64,000 bases of DNA from Prinia subflava (lineage: Eukaryota > Chordata > Aves > Passeriformes > Cisticolidae). Location: positions 51,899,485 to 51,963,484 of the forward strand of contig NC_086248.1 of assembly GCF_021018805.1 (NCBI RefSeq), written 5' to 3'. Below the pieces are notes generated by a model. It was given only the letters and a program-made list of their open reading frames with translations, was not told where the DNA came from and did no database searches. This document shows positions 25,801 to 39,699 of the stretch, piece by piece (within the stretch, counting starts at the first letter, position 1; the number at the start of each line of letters is the position of its first letter). A program made the position numbers and the translations under genes.

Positions 25801-28552
25801 TATTGCTGTTTAGTAACTCTTGCAAGGGACAAAAAGGCTCCTTGTGCTTCTTTGGGTCTTTTCTGTTGTTCAATGTGGTCTTCAAATGGGAACTGTAGGA
25901 ATATCTCTCAGTTTGAGGGAAGACCATGCATCCTTCTTCTATGGCAGCCACAAAACAAGAAATGCCGTCTTTTTAATGAAGATTATCTGTCAATGTACAC
26001 ACATCACCTATGACAGGCCATTAAAAGCTTTCTGCTCAGACACCTAAGGAGGTGGTACAATTGAGCATGCTACTGAATATGCTAGTGAGTGTTCTTACTA
26101 GTTGTTGTATCAGCTGTGGAGCTAATGACAGTGCCTGGTTTCCCACTGACTTTTGTCCTTTAATCGCTCAGATCTGTCTTCCATGGAAATAACATCTGTT
26201 CCTTCCTGAATCTGTCTGTGACACCCCTGCAGATAAAGCATTTTGTCATTAGTCTGCAACTAGATATGTCCAGATTGCCTGGCCCAGCTGCCTTCAGATG
26301 GGGTGTGTAGCTGTTACATTCCACCTACCTTCCTCTCAGGGTATTGTATCTCAGGATGTAGCTGTGTCCACAGTTATCTGTCTAATTCTCCATTTTCTAG
26401 TTTCCAAATTTATTGCATCTTTTAGAAAGTCAAATTCTCTTTCAACCTTTACCTATTTGCTAAATCTACCTAAAACGGACCCACTCAAATCTTATATAAG
26501 GGATGACAGGGAAGGAAAAGTAGTTAGCATAAACCTTGTCTTGATACATTTTAAAATGAGAATTATTTCTTAAAAGCCTAACTTTACCTGTGTATTTGAA
26601 ATATCTTAAATTTATTTGCTAAAATGTGGTAATATTTCTCTAATGTATAAAATGAAACTTATCAGTATTCAGTACATTAACAAATATATGTAGAATTCAT
26701 TGTATAATATGCAATCTCCATCATATTAAGCACATAAGTAAATTTATGAAGCTCACTTTCTCAAAAGAAGTAGCATAATATTTGAACTTTTTTAAGCAGT
26801 GTTTTGGATGTTTTTACTACAATTTATTGAACAAAACCCAGGATTTTGATTAATATGCACTATGACAGGATTTGCACAGATTTTATATGAGTGAAAACAA
26901 GTGTGATGAATAGTGTCCTAGAATCATTTTAGAATAGATACTCAGACCTCTGCATTTTTTATAGCTTCTTGTAGTGGTTTCACACTTTGAATGCTTTAGG
27001 ACTCTGTGCAAAGGCTGCTGGTGTAGACTTGTCAGTCACTGATTTTGCTGTCTAGAGTACAAATTGAAAAGTTGCTAGGTTTCTATTACACATACCTAAC
27101 AGCACAGATCATAGAGGAGGTTAAAAAAAACCATTAATGCACATGAGAATAATTGGCTGTATTTATGCTTTTCCCCCTTCTGAATTAAGAGTTAAATTAT
27201 GCTTAGACAGCATAAAAGATTACTCCCCTCTGTGCCCTGACACTTCATCACTTAATGGATAGATAGGTGGAACTTCAGAAATTAATTATTACTATTTAAA
27301 AAAGAAATCAAGTATAAGAACTTGATTACCACTGCAAGACTCGTCCTAATATTAAGTCTGCCTCGTGTGCTGCATAAAAATGCCAGGTTTATGTGGTAAA
27401 GGACAAGATGGACAGCTCTGTGACCATGTGCTTGCTAATTAACCAGCACTGAAAATAGCCTTGTCATGAGAGAACAGTCATCTCCTGTACAACTAGGAAG
27501 CAAATAATTTTGTTGCTTAGACCAGAAGATGAATACAGAAGCAGGCTGGATGCCAGTGGAACAAAAGGGATGCAGCTCACAGAAGACTGTTAGGTACCAA
27601 AGATGCTTTCTTCATTCTGTATTGAGAATTTGGGCACCATAAAATTACTAGACTTACAGTTTTTTTACTAGTAGCCCTCAACTGAATGGACAATGAAAAA
27701 GTGAAGCAGAAAAAATGAGAGATTACCCAGAAAGTGCTTCCAAGGTTCATTAGCTTTATTCTGTGTAATCAATTTTCTGCTATTCTTCCAGCACCTTATT
27801 TAATGTGTCCAATACTTGCAATAACTTTTGTTTCTGCTTTCTCTTAAAATGCATATATTTATATGCAACAATGAAAATAAGTTGGAGAATTGCTAGAAAA
27901 TTAGGGGTTTATGATCAGTTGTGATAGTTCTCTCTTGTTTTATTTCATAGAACATCCTTAGCTGAAAATCAGACAAATCTAATACAATTCACTCAGACAG
28001 TCCCATTTTCTTTTCTGCCTCTAATAACACATTTGTGTGTGAACACCTGTTTTTCATAAATAATTGAAGCTGCTGAACTTATGCTTTTCAGAAGTGTCAC
28101 ACAAAGATAATTGATATTGGAAGTGTACTGTGAAGCAACCCTTAGATTTTAAAAAGCCAGCTATTATAATAACTTTCAATAAGAATCATAGAAGTGAAAG
28201 GAAATTAGCTATCTGTTGTTGGTGGCATTAATTTGGGAGTGCTGAAGTTGGCTGTATTGTGAGTCTCAGTGCATACAACTCTATTTCTCAGTTTCTATCT
28301 CAACCAGCTGATAAGACTTAATAATTGAAAATTAAATAATACAATACATTTCTACTCATAGAAGATATAAATAATTATTCTGTTGTGAACTTTAAAAAAT
28401 ATTAGAAATGACAATAATTTAACCCCATGAGGATGCAGATTGTAATGATAATTTCTAGAAAAACTGTTGGTTTTATGTAAATAGTATGGATCCCTCAAGC
28501 AATGAAATAAATGAGCTTTATTGTTTTATTTTTTTTTCATGACAGTAAAAAC

Positions 28553-28555
<3 letters not shown>

Positions 28556-28583
<28 letters not shown>
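28556..28583. repeat. 28-nt T homopolymer
   Basis: An uninterrupted T run in AT-rich sequence. No retrocopy or target-site duplication could be identified beside it. Confidence 0.95.
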
Positions 28584-31500
28584 GGATTATAATTCAGTTA
28601 TTGACAGTCTAATGCCTGTGCCACCCAGTCAGAAAATCATTGTTGCTTACAGAACAAATATACCACAGGAAGCTCTGCTCATGCTGGGGAGATCTCCACC
28701 AACACTGGGATTTACTATCAGGCAGCTCCTTCTGGTCTAGTGGGTTTGATTCAGGTGAATTTGTGCACAGTTTTCAACAAACACTTTGAAAGAGTCTTTG
28801 ATAAATGTATAATATTTTAATCTTAATAGGGAAAGGATAAATATGCTTTGCTCTAGGATAATTTTTTTTTATTTGTGTAGCAGTATGGGGAAAAATTTTT
28901 GACAGTAGGAAGATTACTAACTATGCCTACAATGTAAAGTAGCATATGCTCTTCCTATGAACTCTCTCTCTTTGCTGCCACAGTTAAATATCACAATATT
29001 TTATCTTTTACAATGGATTTCAGTGCTTGTTGTATTGGTATTTACTGCTGAGTTATTCCTGTTTTACCCTGCCCTGGCTTTGTACAAGTGGTATAAGAGT
29101 TAGTAAAGCTGTGTGTCCCCAGCTAAAAGATCTGAGTAATATGTCATTTCTGTAACTTGACTTCCCGCCAAGGTGGGATCAACATGAGTATCAGCCATAG
29201 ACAGAAAATTTGGGTTCATGAGCCATAAAGGAGCCATGATGTGGTTTACAGCTTCAGCAATTAAGGGACCAGAAGACAGAATCACTTTCAGAACATACAT
29301 CTGAGTCTTTAGACCCTTGGAGAATTTTGGCCTGTTACTGTTGTTGTATTCGTTACCTTTAAAATACTCCTCTGCTCAAAACAAAAATGATAGAATGGCC
29401 ATAGACAGTAACGTTAATCAGTGATTAAAATTCTCCAGCAATTGACAGTGGAAGCACAATGACTCCATTATTATCTTTGAGTAAAGTTTTTAATTGTTAT
29501 GGGAATTCTGGCTAAGCTATAAAATGGTAAGCACAGAAGTGTTGCAGGTGCAGGTTGCATGTCATATAAATATTGTTTAACTCATGAGAAGCAGCCAAGA
29601 GAATAAGGGAGAAAATAAACCACATAATAACTCTATGAATTAATTGTTAAAAAATGTTCCTACTCCTGAAGACATGCAATCCATGCAGTTCAGGCAATAG
29701 GAAGAGGCAGTTCCATCTTTTTTAAGTGAGATACCTATCTTAATATAGAGAGCCAGTAATCAGTGTTTGATTCATGTCTCCTTGAGCTTTATTTGAATCT
29801 TCTATAATTAATGTGACCCCAGTGGGGTGTGGTACTATCTTCCTACTGCTACTTCTGACCACCATCACTGTATGGCAAGAGAAGCCCCACTTGTCTGGAG
29901 TAGCAACCTGGGCTGTTGGTAATATTCATTTCAAGAAAGATTTAATTCCTGATTTTATATCCTAATCCCTATTCTGAATGAAGATGTTCTTCTCTCTCCA
30001 CTTTATGCCACAGAGAGTTAGAAGCACAGAAGCAATAGCTCATTGCAGAGGGGAGATTCTCTCCTTATCACCACAGACACTACTGGGTTCCCGGTCAGTC
30101 CCAGGAACAGGAATATTGTCCACTGAAGAATGCTTTAGACAAAGAAATAGTACTGCAGCAGCACCCAGGAGCCAGTTCAGTGCCAAGCACTTTGCTAGAA
30201 TTATGTTTATTCTTGATCCTTTTGATCGTCTGGCTCTTGACTTCTCCATGCCTGGCTACTCACAGTCTGGCTCCAAGAAGGAGAGTGACAAACACATTCA
30301 CCCTGAGTTAGAAAGTGGAGTATATTGGTGTTGACCTAGATGAATCTGAGGCACTTAAACAGCAATTTAGACAGGCGGATCTGGTTTGTTAAATGAGCAT
30401 GGGATGATGACTTCTCTCCTACACCTGAAAATGCACCTACCTGAACAGCATTACAGCAAGTGGGTGCTGCCCACACTCTCTCCCATCGTTGTCAATGATA
30501 AGGAATCCTTTAGTCTTGAGCAGATTGTCTAACACCTTGATGAATTGCTGAATTAATATGTACCTTAATATTTAACTGCTTTTCTAACATCAGCAATGTT
30601 TTATATTGTGTCCTATATTAGAAACAAAATAAACATATTGGCATGTTAAGGTTAGATTATTAGAAAAAGAATTTGTTTATAGAAATTTATCAGGAATTTA
30701 TAATAGCTGTAAAATATGATAGACAGTGTTAGTAATAGGACTCTGAAAAAAAATCTTGATATGAACGAAACCCGAAAACATAATAGTTAGAGGAGATTTA
30801 ATGCATGGATATATTTTGCATCTCTTTTTTATTTTAGTTATTTGTATATATGAAATCTTTGTGTAATGGAAGACACATAGTAAATATTGTAAATTTCATG
30901 TATAAATTTATGTCTGTTCCTCCATTTTAATGCATTCTAGATAAATATTGCACATTTTTGATTTTATTTTCTTAGAAAGCTGCCAGGATAACATAATAGG
31001 GACTCAAACATGTGACTCCATGAGTGCCAGACATTAGTAGCTAAAACCTGTTCAGTTTCTTTGACATTCTTGAATTTGCAGCAACTAATATTAGCATTAG
31101 ACTTTTATCATCTTTTCTGAAAAAGACCAGCAAATATCAGTTTTGGACTAGGCGTTATTTTTTTTTATTGCTGTCATTTCAAGCCATTGTTTCTAGAAAT
31201 CTTAGAATTGTGTGTCCTCAGTATATATCTTATGGTTACAACTGACAGGAGAATCTGGGTGAACTGACAACTCAGTGAGTGCTCTTGGGTATTGTAATGA
31301 AGCTTCACACCTGTTGAAAGAGATTGCTTACAAATCCATTTGTTATACTATTCCCTGTGATTATCTTGAAAAGATAAACACGTGAACAACCTTCCCTTTA
31401 AGTTAATTGGGATTTTTTGTTTGTAAATTGTACTAAATTCCTTTCCTTTGAGCCTGTGTGAAAGCTCCAGAAGATAAGAAATATATACAGAAAAATCCCT

Positions 31501-34500
31501 TGTAACATACAGATTAAATTGCTTAGTAAAAAGCTGTGCATAAAGGTGCTTACTAATTATGGTGAAAGTTATCACAGAAGAATTATAGATTGGTGCAAAA
31601 TAGAACAGAAGCACCTGACAGAGATGAACACTACTGAGTGAGAAAAAGTCGTTCTGTTGGATTCTTTCTCATGGGTTAGTCTGATAGTTACAGGAAATAT
31701 TTTTCACATTTGTCACGATAAAATTCTGTGGAGTTTATTTTTAGAGCGTTCATGGCTTATTTAGAATTAAGACCTATAATTTCCAGCAGCTGTCATTCTT
31801 AGTATAAAGATACCCATGCTTTTGCCCAAGTGGCAGTCTCATTAACAAATACTCTGGTAATTTGCTTATCAGCATAAATATACTATAAATCATCTTTTGC
31901 TGTAGCCTAGATAACATTTTTAAAAGAGTGTTGCTATCTTGGGTGGAGGAGAAAATTCTTTAGGAATGGTCTGTTGGGACCTGTAACCATGGTAACTGGA
32001 GATCCGACTTGCTATAATTTGTTGTAATTTTAATGATCTAACGCTGATTTACTTTTTACTTCACAAAACGTAATGGATTCTCCAATGAAGAATCTGTACA
32101 AAAGTATTGTGCTTCTATGTACTGTTGAAACTCACATATTTTGGGAAAATAATCTGACATATAAGCCTTTCTTTTCAGTTGTAAGTCAAAAGATTGCAAC
32201 TACCTATGAAGTTAAGTTGTGTATGTAGGTATTAGTCCTTCCTTATGATTATCTATGAAATACTTGTGTAGGGCAATTTTAGTAACGCTCTAATGACAGT
32301 TCTGAGTGTATGTGCTCGTATGTTCTCCTTACACCATTTACAGTGCCATAATCTTCCATGTTGTTGCTGTGTTTCCAATTTGGGTAGTTGTTTTGCACCA
32401 GTACCTGAAACCCACAGCTAGAAATCCAAGACAGCTAGAAAGGGTAAAAACAAAATCTAACACTCCTGTTGCCCTACCTCCCTAAGCCCTGCTTGAGGAG
32501 CTAAATGGTCACGAGGGATTCCTGCAAATCAAATCTCTTTTGGAGGCAGGGAAAGAAGGGAAACAGAAATGTTAAGTCAATGCTTCCCAGGCTGGAAGAG
32601 TGAGTTGCTCCCTTTAATTACATTTTAGATTTGGGGGCTTTGAAGTCAAGGATTAACAACCTTCCTACTTTGAGATTAAAATAAAATAGCTAATTAGCCC
32701 CTAAGAGAGAAAATAAGTCCCATGAAGTTGAGCTTTTGGCTTTGTTTTATGTTTCTATGACCTCTGAGGATTGTCAAGGTTTTGTTTTGGAAGTAAAGGC
32801 CCATTTTGTGGGAAACTGTAACTCAAGGGGATTCCTGAATGAGCTGATTAGGACCTGTGGTGCCTTTGTACAGTGATTCTCCAAGTGCTGTTTCTAAGAA
32901 TTAAGGCCCAGATACGAAAAGAAAATTACTTCTGTCAAATGCTTTGGTTCTCAGTGCTTTCTGAATAAAACTTATGTATTCCATATTCCTTTCAGCTATA
33001 GTAAGTGCCTTGTTCAAGTAAAGGCATTTTAAAATTTTGCTCGTAATTCCAAGCAAGGATGAGATTTACTGTTAATTATTGAGGGGAAGACATATTACAG
33101 TCTCTTCTTATACTATTCCTTTATTTGGCATTCTTTGTAAGATTTCTTTTCTCCATCAGTTGTGAAACAATAGCCTTTTTAGGTATCTAAAGTTCACAGA
33201 TGGGTTTAAACAGCATGTACACATCCCGCAATTTGAATATTTGCAAATTTAGCAGAAAAAGCTTTTAATATACTGAGTTAAAAAATGGTGAACCTCACAT
33301 CACTATTTGTCACGTCTGCACCAGTAATTGATGGCAGTGTCAGAAGCCTCCATTAGCTTAGAATATCACAAATGAAATGGATTTTGCAATATCAATCAAA
33401 ATTTGAATATAGAAATAGATTAAATAGTTTCTATGTTGAAGCCTATCCATTTGAAGAATCACCCAAAAGGCAAGCTGTCTTTTCATAGAATTTATGTGCT
33501 TTGAAGCATCTTTCTTTCTATCAAGAGTGAGTGTATGATATAAACTCATGAAGATCAGTTTCTATAAAATGCATCTAGATTTTATGAAAGAGTCATAATG
33601 GAAGAAAACAAAGTGATGCAATTAGTGCAAATCAATCAGCCTGAAGCAAGAAGAGCTAAGAATATCTTCTACCCATATTTCTACTCTTCAAAATTTAGCA
33701 CTTTCTCCAACACAGTTTCATCTGGGATCTCCTTACAAATGATGTTTGAAGGGTAGCTCAATCTCATATATGACATTTTGTCAATAAATATCTTGAAAAT
33801 CAGTATGTTCATGAGAGAAAATGCCAGCAGGCTTTCTCCTGCAGGTGCATATCTACCAGTCTACTAAATATTAGCTCTTCTTGGAGTTCCACTTGGAGTT
33901 TCTGTTTTATTATATTATTTCTAGGGAAAAGGCTTTCATGTGTGGGAATTATAACATTGAGACAGCTCAAAATATTGAACTGGTTTAAAAATAACATCCC
34001 CTTAATAAAGAGAGACCTGAGTCAAAGGGTAGTATATCATTATGTAATTAAAAGGTACATAAAATATTCATATGCTCAAGAGATAAGACCTCAGAAGTTC
34101 AAAATTAACTTTTGAATCTCTGATTTTTGATGAAAGAAAATTAATTTTACATTAGTGTATTCTCTTACTTGAACCCTAAAAAGTAAAAAAAAATCATCTC
34201 CATTGTATTTCTTACAATTATAGCTGGAGTTCCAGGTTTGGGGTGTTTTGGGGGGTTGGTTTTTTGTTTGTTTTGTTGTAACCAACTTATTCTACTTTTA
34301 TGCTATCCTTATCTCCTCTCTAGTTAAAGTTAAATTGTTCTAATTTAAAGTCAAATCCCCCTTCTTTTCTCTGTTATGATAGAGCCTCTCTCACATATAA
34401 GCTTTCTCTGGAAGAAAGCTTTTACGTTACTGAGTGTGAATGGTGGGTCTGGCTTCATACAAACACATATTGAAACAGTAACAATCAGAAGCTTCATAAA

Positions 34501-35169
34501 CTGCTGAAAGTAGTGATTTTTCCACAACTGAAGAGGGAAATCTAGTTGTATCTAGAATTTGACTTGGTCCTCACAGTATTGCATCTGAAACAAAAGACAT
34601 TTGGAGAACACGTTTTACCATAATTAGTTTCATGAATGATTATCAATTTAATGTTCTGTCAAGCAATTAACACTTTTTATGGAAATCTGCATGAGTGTAT
34701 TCTGTTTGAAAAGCTAATTTAGTCTCCACAGGGTGCTGTCTTCACTCCTGTGTATTTAAACCATACCACCATCATCTCTCCCTTCCTGATTCCCTCCCTT
34801 CTTTTTTCCCCTCCCTCCATCCCTTCCTCCCAGTTTTGAGGTGTCAATACCCACACAAGATCTAGGATATGTTGTCATGGGGTAATTATTAGAAATAATT
34901 CAGGTGAGATAAATATGGATAGTATGAAAGGAAGGTTTTATGGCAACACTATTTTTTGTTGCTGTGGACAATGTATATAGGAAAGGAAAGGCCAGATAGC
35001 ATTGAACATGTGAACTTGACAAGAGCACTGGTGTCAGGAGAAATGTAGATTCCAGAGTGCACAGGAGGAAGGCATGAAGCCAAAGGTAAAAAGAAAGCAA
35101 AGCCAAAAAACAATCAGCAAAGCAGGAGTGATTGGATGTTCATCAGATCTACAGATGCCTCTACACTGG
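28584..35169. other. Unique AT-rich non-coding sequence
   Basis: No gene is recognised. A 118-codon plus-strand frame at 29978-30334 overlaps a 69-codon minus frame and has no recognisable domain. A palindromic RFX-type X-box match lies at 31983-31996. T/G-rich sequence occurs at 34229-34277, and a C/T-rich stretch at about 34780-34832. Confidence 0.55.
31983..31996. promoter_or_regulatory. X-box-like motif (RFX site candidate)
   Basis: GTAACCATGGTAAC fits the RFX X-box pattern GTNRCC, short spacer, RGYAAC at every defined position, with a 2-nt spacer. RFX transcription factors bind such sites near ciliary and immune genes. No promoter or gene is visible nearby, and by my estimate a match at any allowed spacing is not rare in 64 kb, so function is only a possibility. 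Confidence 0.3.
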
Positions 35170-36037
35170 GGAGAACATTTGAAATGACGGAGGAAAGGTC
35201 TGCCATACAGGAGGACCTCAACAAGTTAGAGGATTATATTCTTCTCCAAATATCACTGAAACTCAACAAAAATAGATGTAAATAATCCCTTCTGAGATAG
35301 TATAACCGATGAAGCAGCATTGTCTGGAGATTAAGTAGATAGGAGCAGCTCTGAAGAAAAGGAGCTGGGGGTTCTGGTGGACCAAACTGAGCATGTTTTA
35401 GCAGTATGACTTTGTGCTAATGAAAACTATTATATAGTTTTATTAGTACCTCCATCCAATAACAGTCTATATTGGCAAGAGTGGAGCCCCCTGGTCAAGG
35501 AACATGATGGTTCTTTCAGCAGAGGACTGATAGAATTACATCTTGAGTACTGGTTCATGTTTTGGGACTCAGTACAGTAGAAACATAGACAAACTTGAGA
35601 GAGTCCAAAGGAGGAACACTAAGGCTGTCAGGTAAATGCAGCACAGGACACACAGAAAAAGCTAAAGGAGCTGTGCCAGTTTAGCCTGAAGTGGAGAAGA
35701 GATGGGAATGGGGAACATAACTCCACTCCTCTGTTCCCAAATGCAGATTGCAGACAGAAACAGACTCTTTATCACTGCAGAAAAAAAACAGTTGCAAGTT
35801 GCATTAATGTAAGTTATGGTGAGATATGAGAAAAATGGGTCTTACTGAGAGTGGTTTGAAAGTGAAGAAAATGTTCCAAGAAGCTGAGGAATCTTCATCC
35901 TTAGAGATTTCCAAAATTCATCTGAAGACCCTTCTCTGTGTGACTTGTGTAATTTGAAAGCTAGCCCAGTCATGAGCAGGAATTTGGACTAGAGGACTTT
36001 CAGTGATGCCTTGAAAATTCCTGTGTTTCTGTCTTTC
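35170..36037 (+). mobile_element. Diverged CR1 LINE copy, plus strand
   Basis: The plus strand follows the CR1 order: a GGAGCTGGGGGTTCTGGTGG block at about 35361, an ATTACATCTTGAGTACTGG block at 35535, GAGAGAGTCCAAAGGAGGAA near 35597, TTTAGCCTGAAGTGGAGAAG near 35680, and CATGAGCAGGAATTTGGACT near 35970. It ends in a degraded tail (TTCCTGTGTTTCTGTC near 36020) where the octamer repeat should be. It is substantially more diverged than the copy at 14.5 kb, so probably older. It covers sequence downstream of the RT catalytic core and keeps no ORF. Confidence 0.85.
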
Positions 36038-36821
36038 TGTCTTAAAGAAAAAAAAGAACAAGTTTTTTGGGGTTTTTTGTTTCTGCTTATCATTTGTGAT
36101 TGCAAGCTGTAACTCCATACAAGGATTCCGTATCTCTTTCAAGTCACGTGTTAAGACTTTATTCTGTGTGCCTTTGCACATGCTAAAAAGCAATCATTGG
36201 AAAACCTGATTTGTTTTAGAAACCTGCTTTAGAAAAGCTGAAACTATTCTACATTTCTGTGATAGTGTGTTTTGCTACTTCTTGCCTGAAGTATTTAGCT
36301 ATTGAAATTCTACTTTGCCAAGGGCACAATGGCTATGCATAATAAATCCTGCTACTTGGCTGCAGTTGACAATCTGCTATTCCACCTGCTGCACAGGTGG
36401 CACTGTGTTTCAGATAGGTATATCATGGACATCTCAATTTTTTGACCTACAAAAAATTTTCTTTAAAATGTTATAATTTATGTCTCTACCTTATAACATA
36501 CCACAGAAAAAAAATTATAGAAAGTAACTTCCATCAGGTAAGTAGTGGCTGTGCATCTGATTCTCATGTTGCAGTAGAATACACACATCACTGGCTGACA
36601 GCCAGGCAGGCTGATATGAGTTGGTTTGTTCATACTGTGGACTACAGTAAAATTATGCCTTTTATTAAAGCAAACTATTTCAGAATACTTTTTTATATGT
36701 GCTAAATTGCTATTTACTTAGTACTGTGCAAGTACTTCTGATTTTCTCACATTCTCAGTATGTACCATATTTGTTCTCTACTGAACCAAGCCATTACCTC
36801 CTTGGAGCAGGAGGTCATGCA
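36038..36821. other. Spacer between tail-to-tail CR1 copies
   Basis: About 780 bp separating a plus-strand CR1 on the left from a minus-strand CR1 on the right. An 87-codon open frame at 36442-36705 shows no recognisable domain. No other repeat is recognised. Confidence 0.6.
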
Positions 36822-37075
36822 TAGAATTGTAGAAATTTTGTGGTTAGAAGAGACCTGAAAGATCATCTAGTTTTAACCATCCTGCCATGGACAGGGACAC
36901 CTTTCATTAGACCAGGTTTACTTTTAGCTCCATCCAGCCCAGCCTTGAACTTCTGCAGGCACGGGACATCTACGGTTTCTCTGGGCAATCTGTTCATCTT
37001 CTCCACCCTCACAGTAAAAAAAAAATCTTCCTAATAACTAAGGATTTTCTTAGTCTTTGGTAGTCTGTTGTCCTA
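36822..37075 (-). mobile_element. CR1 LINE fragment, 3' end
   Basis: The left end, CATAGAATTGTAGAAATTTT, is a degraded form of the CR1 tail reverse complement. It is followed in order by AGACCTGAAAGATCATCTAG, CCTGCCATGGACAGGGACAC, CATCCAGCCCAGCCTTGAAC and TCTTCCTAATAACTAAGGAT. Only the 3' untranslated part, about 250 bp, is present. The 64-codon open frame over it is repeat-derived and not a gene. Confidence 0.92.
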
Positions 37076-39561
37076 AAATGATCCATTTGAATGAGAGTTG
37101 TTAAGGTTTTATTATTCCTGGTCTAGGACACCCATGGCATTGCCTTGATATCATATACTCTAAGCAGTTTATTGATGCAGCAACTTCATACCCTCAATTA
37201 GAGTTCTACTTGAATGTAGAGAGATTCTATGAATTGTGATATCTTCAAATCACATCTCCTGTGTTACGTAAATGAAGTGTAAAAATGGCTTCAAACTCCT
37301 GCAAGTTGCACTGCTGTACAAAGAACTGCTCATAAAATTACCGCATAAAATGAATGGATTAAGAACATTCATGCTGTTATTTTCAGTGGATTAAATATCC
37401 ATGCTTTTTATTTCAAGTTAATCAGTCCTTTGTACTGCAAGACAGAAAAAAAAAAAAATCCCAACCCTGTCCAGTAAGCCTCAGCAGCAAGAATCATTAT
37501 AAAAACCTTCATTGCCATGAAGGAATTGCTGAGCTTTTTTGAGATCCCAAATTGCACTTCCTAAATATGTACTATGCCAGTTCTTTTTAAGCTGAACATA
37601 AAGGTTTATTAAATTGTATATTCAAAAAGTTGAGTTGAAAAATTTTCACAAATATTCTAAGCCATGTTATTCATTCTGCCTAAATTTTAGCATGCACTCA
37701 GTATAATACACCTTAAAATACTCCCACACAATATTAAATTTTGCTGAAGGTGACTGGATGACATAATGTTGATTTTTACAAATTTCATGTTTTAATAAAG
37801 AGATTTTGCCACTGACTTACTGAATGCATAAATATCCCATACTACTCTGTGATTTACCCTAAACCAGTTAAGCAAGTAAGGCATAGTTTTCATAAAGATA
37901 GAACACAGACAAATGTGAACCCATAATAGAAACACTTGTGTGACATGAACTTGAACATTCTATATGAAATACCTCTTGTGACACTTATATTTCATACAAT
38001 TATAAATTTTCAATTGTAATCTCTATTGATGAACTGTAGGCAGTCTTGAAAAAAATGATACCTGCTATTTTCTCCTAGCAGGAGGAAGTATAACACTGAT
38101 GGTATCCTTTTTAAGAAAACAGAGTAAACATCAATAATTTTCTCTAATAAAGGCTCAAAGATGTGTCACATCAGTAGCAAAATGTAAGAATTATAAATAG
38201 ATGAATAGATGATTCTAAACAAGTATCATATGTCTAATCTCAGTGGTATTAAACTTCGCTAGAAGATTTCAGGGTACTGCTTATTTTATCAAAATAATTT
38301 TAAAACAAGGGATGAGGTCTTTTATGAGTTTTAAGCCAAAATATTTTTTTGGCAGCCAATGTGTTATAGAATCACTGTGGGAGCTGGCATCATATTGGCC
38401 TCACCAATGTGCCACATTCCCCTTCTCACCCCATTCTTCGAGAAATAGTTTCCCTTGTCAAACATCTTGATCCCTGTTTGGGCACCCAGCCTGACCACCA
38501 GGTCATGTTTCTGCTGTTAGTCTGTACCTTAAGCCACAACATGAAAGAGAGCAGGAAATTCTACATGTTTCTCCTCATCATGCATAAATAGTTCTATCAA
38601 ATTTTCTTGAGCAAAGTTTTGAGGAAATTCAACCATCCCAAAACTCTCATTCAGCTATTGCTTGCTACTTTTCCCAAGTGAGTATTCCCTGCCTGCTCCC
38701 TAAAGTGAAATACTGCTTGTCAAAATGACTAGTTACCACAGTTGCTTGTGTAGAGCTAAACTAACTTTTTTTATACGGTTTCTAGTATATTATATTTTAT
38801 TTAAAATATTTCCTTAGCTTGAAAAATGACCTAGGCTTCAAAAGTAATTTTTAAAAAGTCTATGAATCTGAACTATTTTATCCAAGGAAAGCTGTATACA
38901 GGTCCATAATTTAAAAGCTATTTATCATTGAGAGTTTCTGTCAGTAAGGGCTACTGCAATTTCAAAATAATGGCATAACTCCTAGCTAGCTAAGAAATAA
39001 TACCAAGTAGCCTAATAGAAACCCCATGCAAACTTCATACATTTGCTGTGTGAGGCACTGCATGAGACTACTGGATTGAGATCACATTCAGCAGAGTTGA
39101 GAATTCTCTAAATTCTCAGTTCAGACTGGATATTAGTTTCCTCGTGCAACACAACAAGCTAGTACTAATATGAGGCAATGGTGATCAGCCTTTTAACCCC
39201 AGCTTATCCTCAGCAAACCTCTTCAGGGAAGTATAAACAGCTTCCAGGATAGGTAGGAAGAGAATGCATTCTTCTGGCTTACAGATGGGTGTGCTTCCCC
39301 TAGGCTACAAGGAATTTATTTCTTGGGAACATGTACCTGAAGGATGCTAATTTAGTCCCGAGTAGTAAGACAATAGGCAGTGGGATTCGACTGAAGACCT
39401 GATGCTTCAAATTGTGAAAACCTTGATGTATGTTTTCCTTGTAATCTCTAAGTGCTTATGCTGCATTAAGCACAGTTAAACTCTCGAGATTTTTGTCTTC
39501 ATCTGTGTTTGATGTAGTATTCTGCTAATCATTTCCATTTTGGATAGCAAATAAAGATCTT
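37076..39561. other. Unique AT-rich non-coding sequence
   Basis: No gene or repeat is recognised apart from short A runs such as the one near 37446. Two overlapping frames of 75 and 60 codons at 38243-38591 have no recognisable domain. Confidence 0.6.
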
Positions 39562-39699
39562 TTTTTTTTTTTCATTTTATTTTATTTTATTTTATTTTAT
39601 TTTATTTTATTTTATTTTATTTTATTTTATTTTATTTTATTTTATTTTATTTTATTTTATTTTATTTTATTTTATTTTATTTTATTTTATTTTATTTTA
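39562..39699. repeat. (TTTTA)n microsatellite preceded by a T run
   Basis: After a T run to 39572, A residues occur every 5 nt from 39574 to 39699, giving 25 perfect TTTTA units. The perfect array indicates recent expansion and probable polymorphism. Confidence 0.97.

Larger units (their letters stand above)
19566..28555. other. Unique AT-rich non-coding sequence
   Basis: About 9 kb with no recognisable gene. It contains a T/G-rich tract at 21318-21418 with a G-quadruplex candidate and a short direct repeat at 22834-22885. Segments around 24490-24760 and 27130-27480 are rich in TAAT-type motifs and resemble conserved non-coding DNA in composition only. Open frames here are all at most 91 codons and unrecognised. 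Confidence 0.55.

Noticed and set aside
28556..28583. Poly-T tract as the tail of a minus-strand processed pseudogene
   Set aside because: No AATAAA at the expected distance, no target-site duplication and no recognisable coding similarity on the flank.
29978..30334. 118-codon plus-strand open frame
   Set aside because: No known domain, and it overlaps an open frame on the other strand; no splice or promoter evidence.
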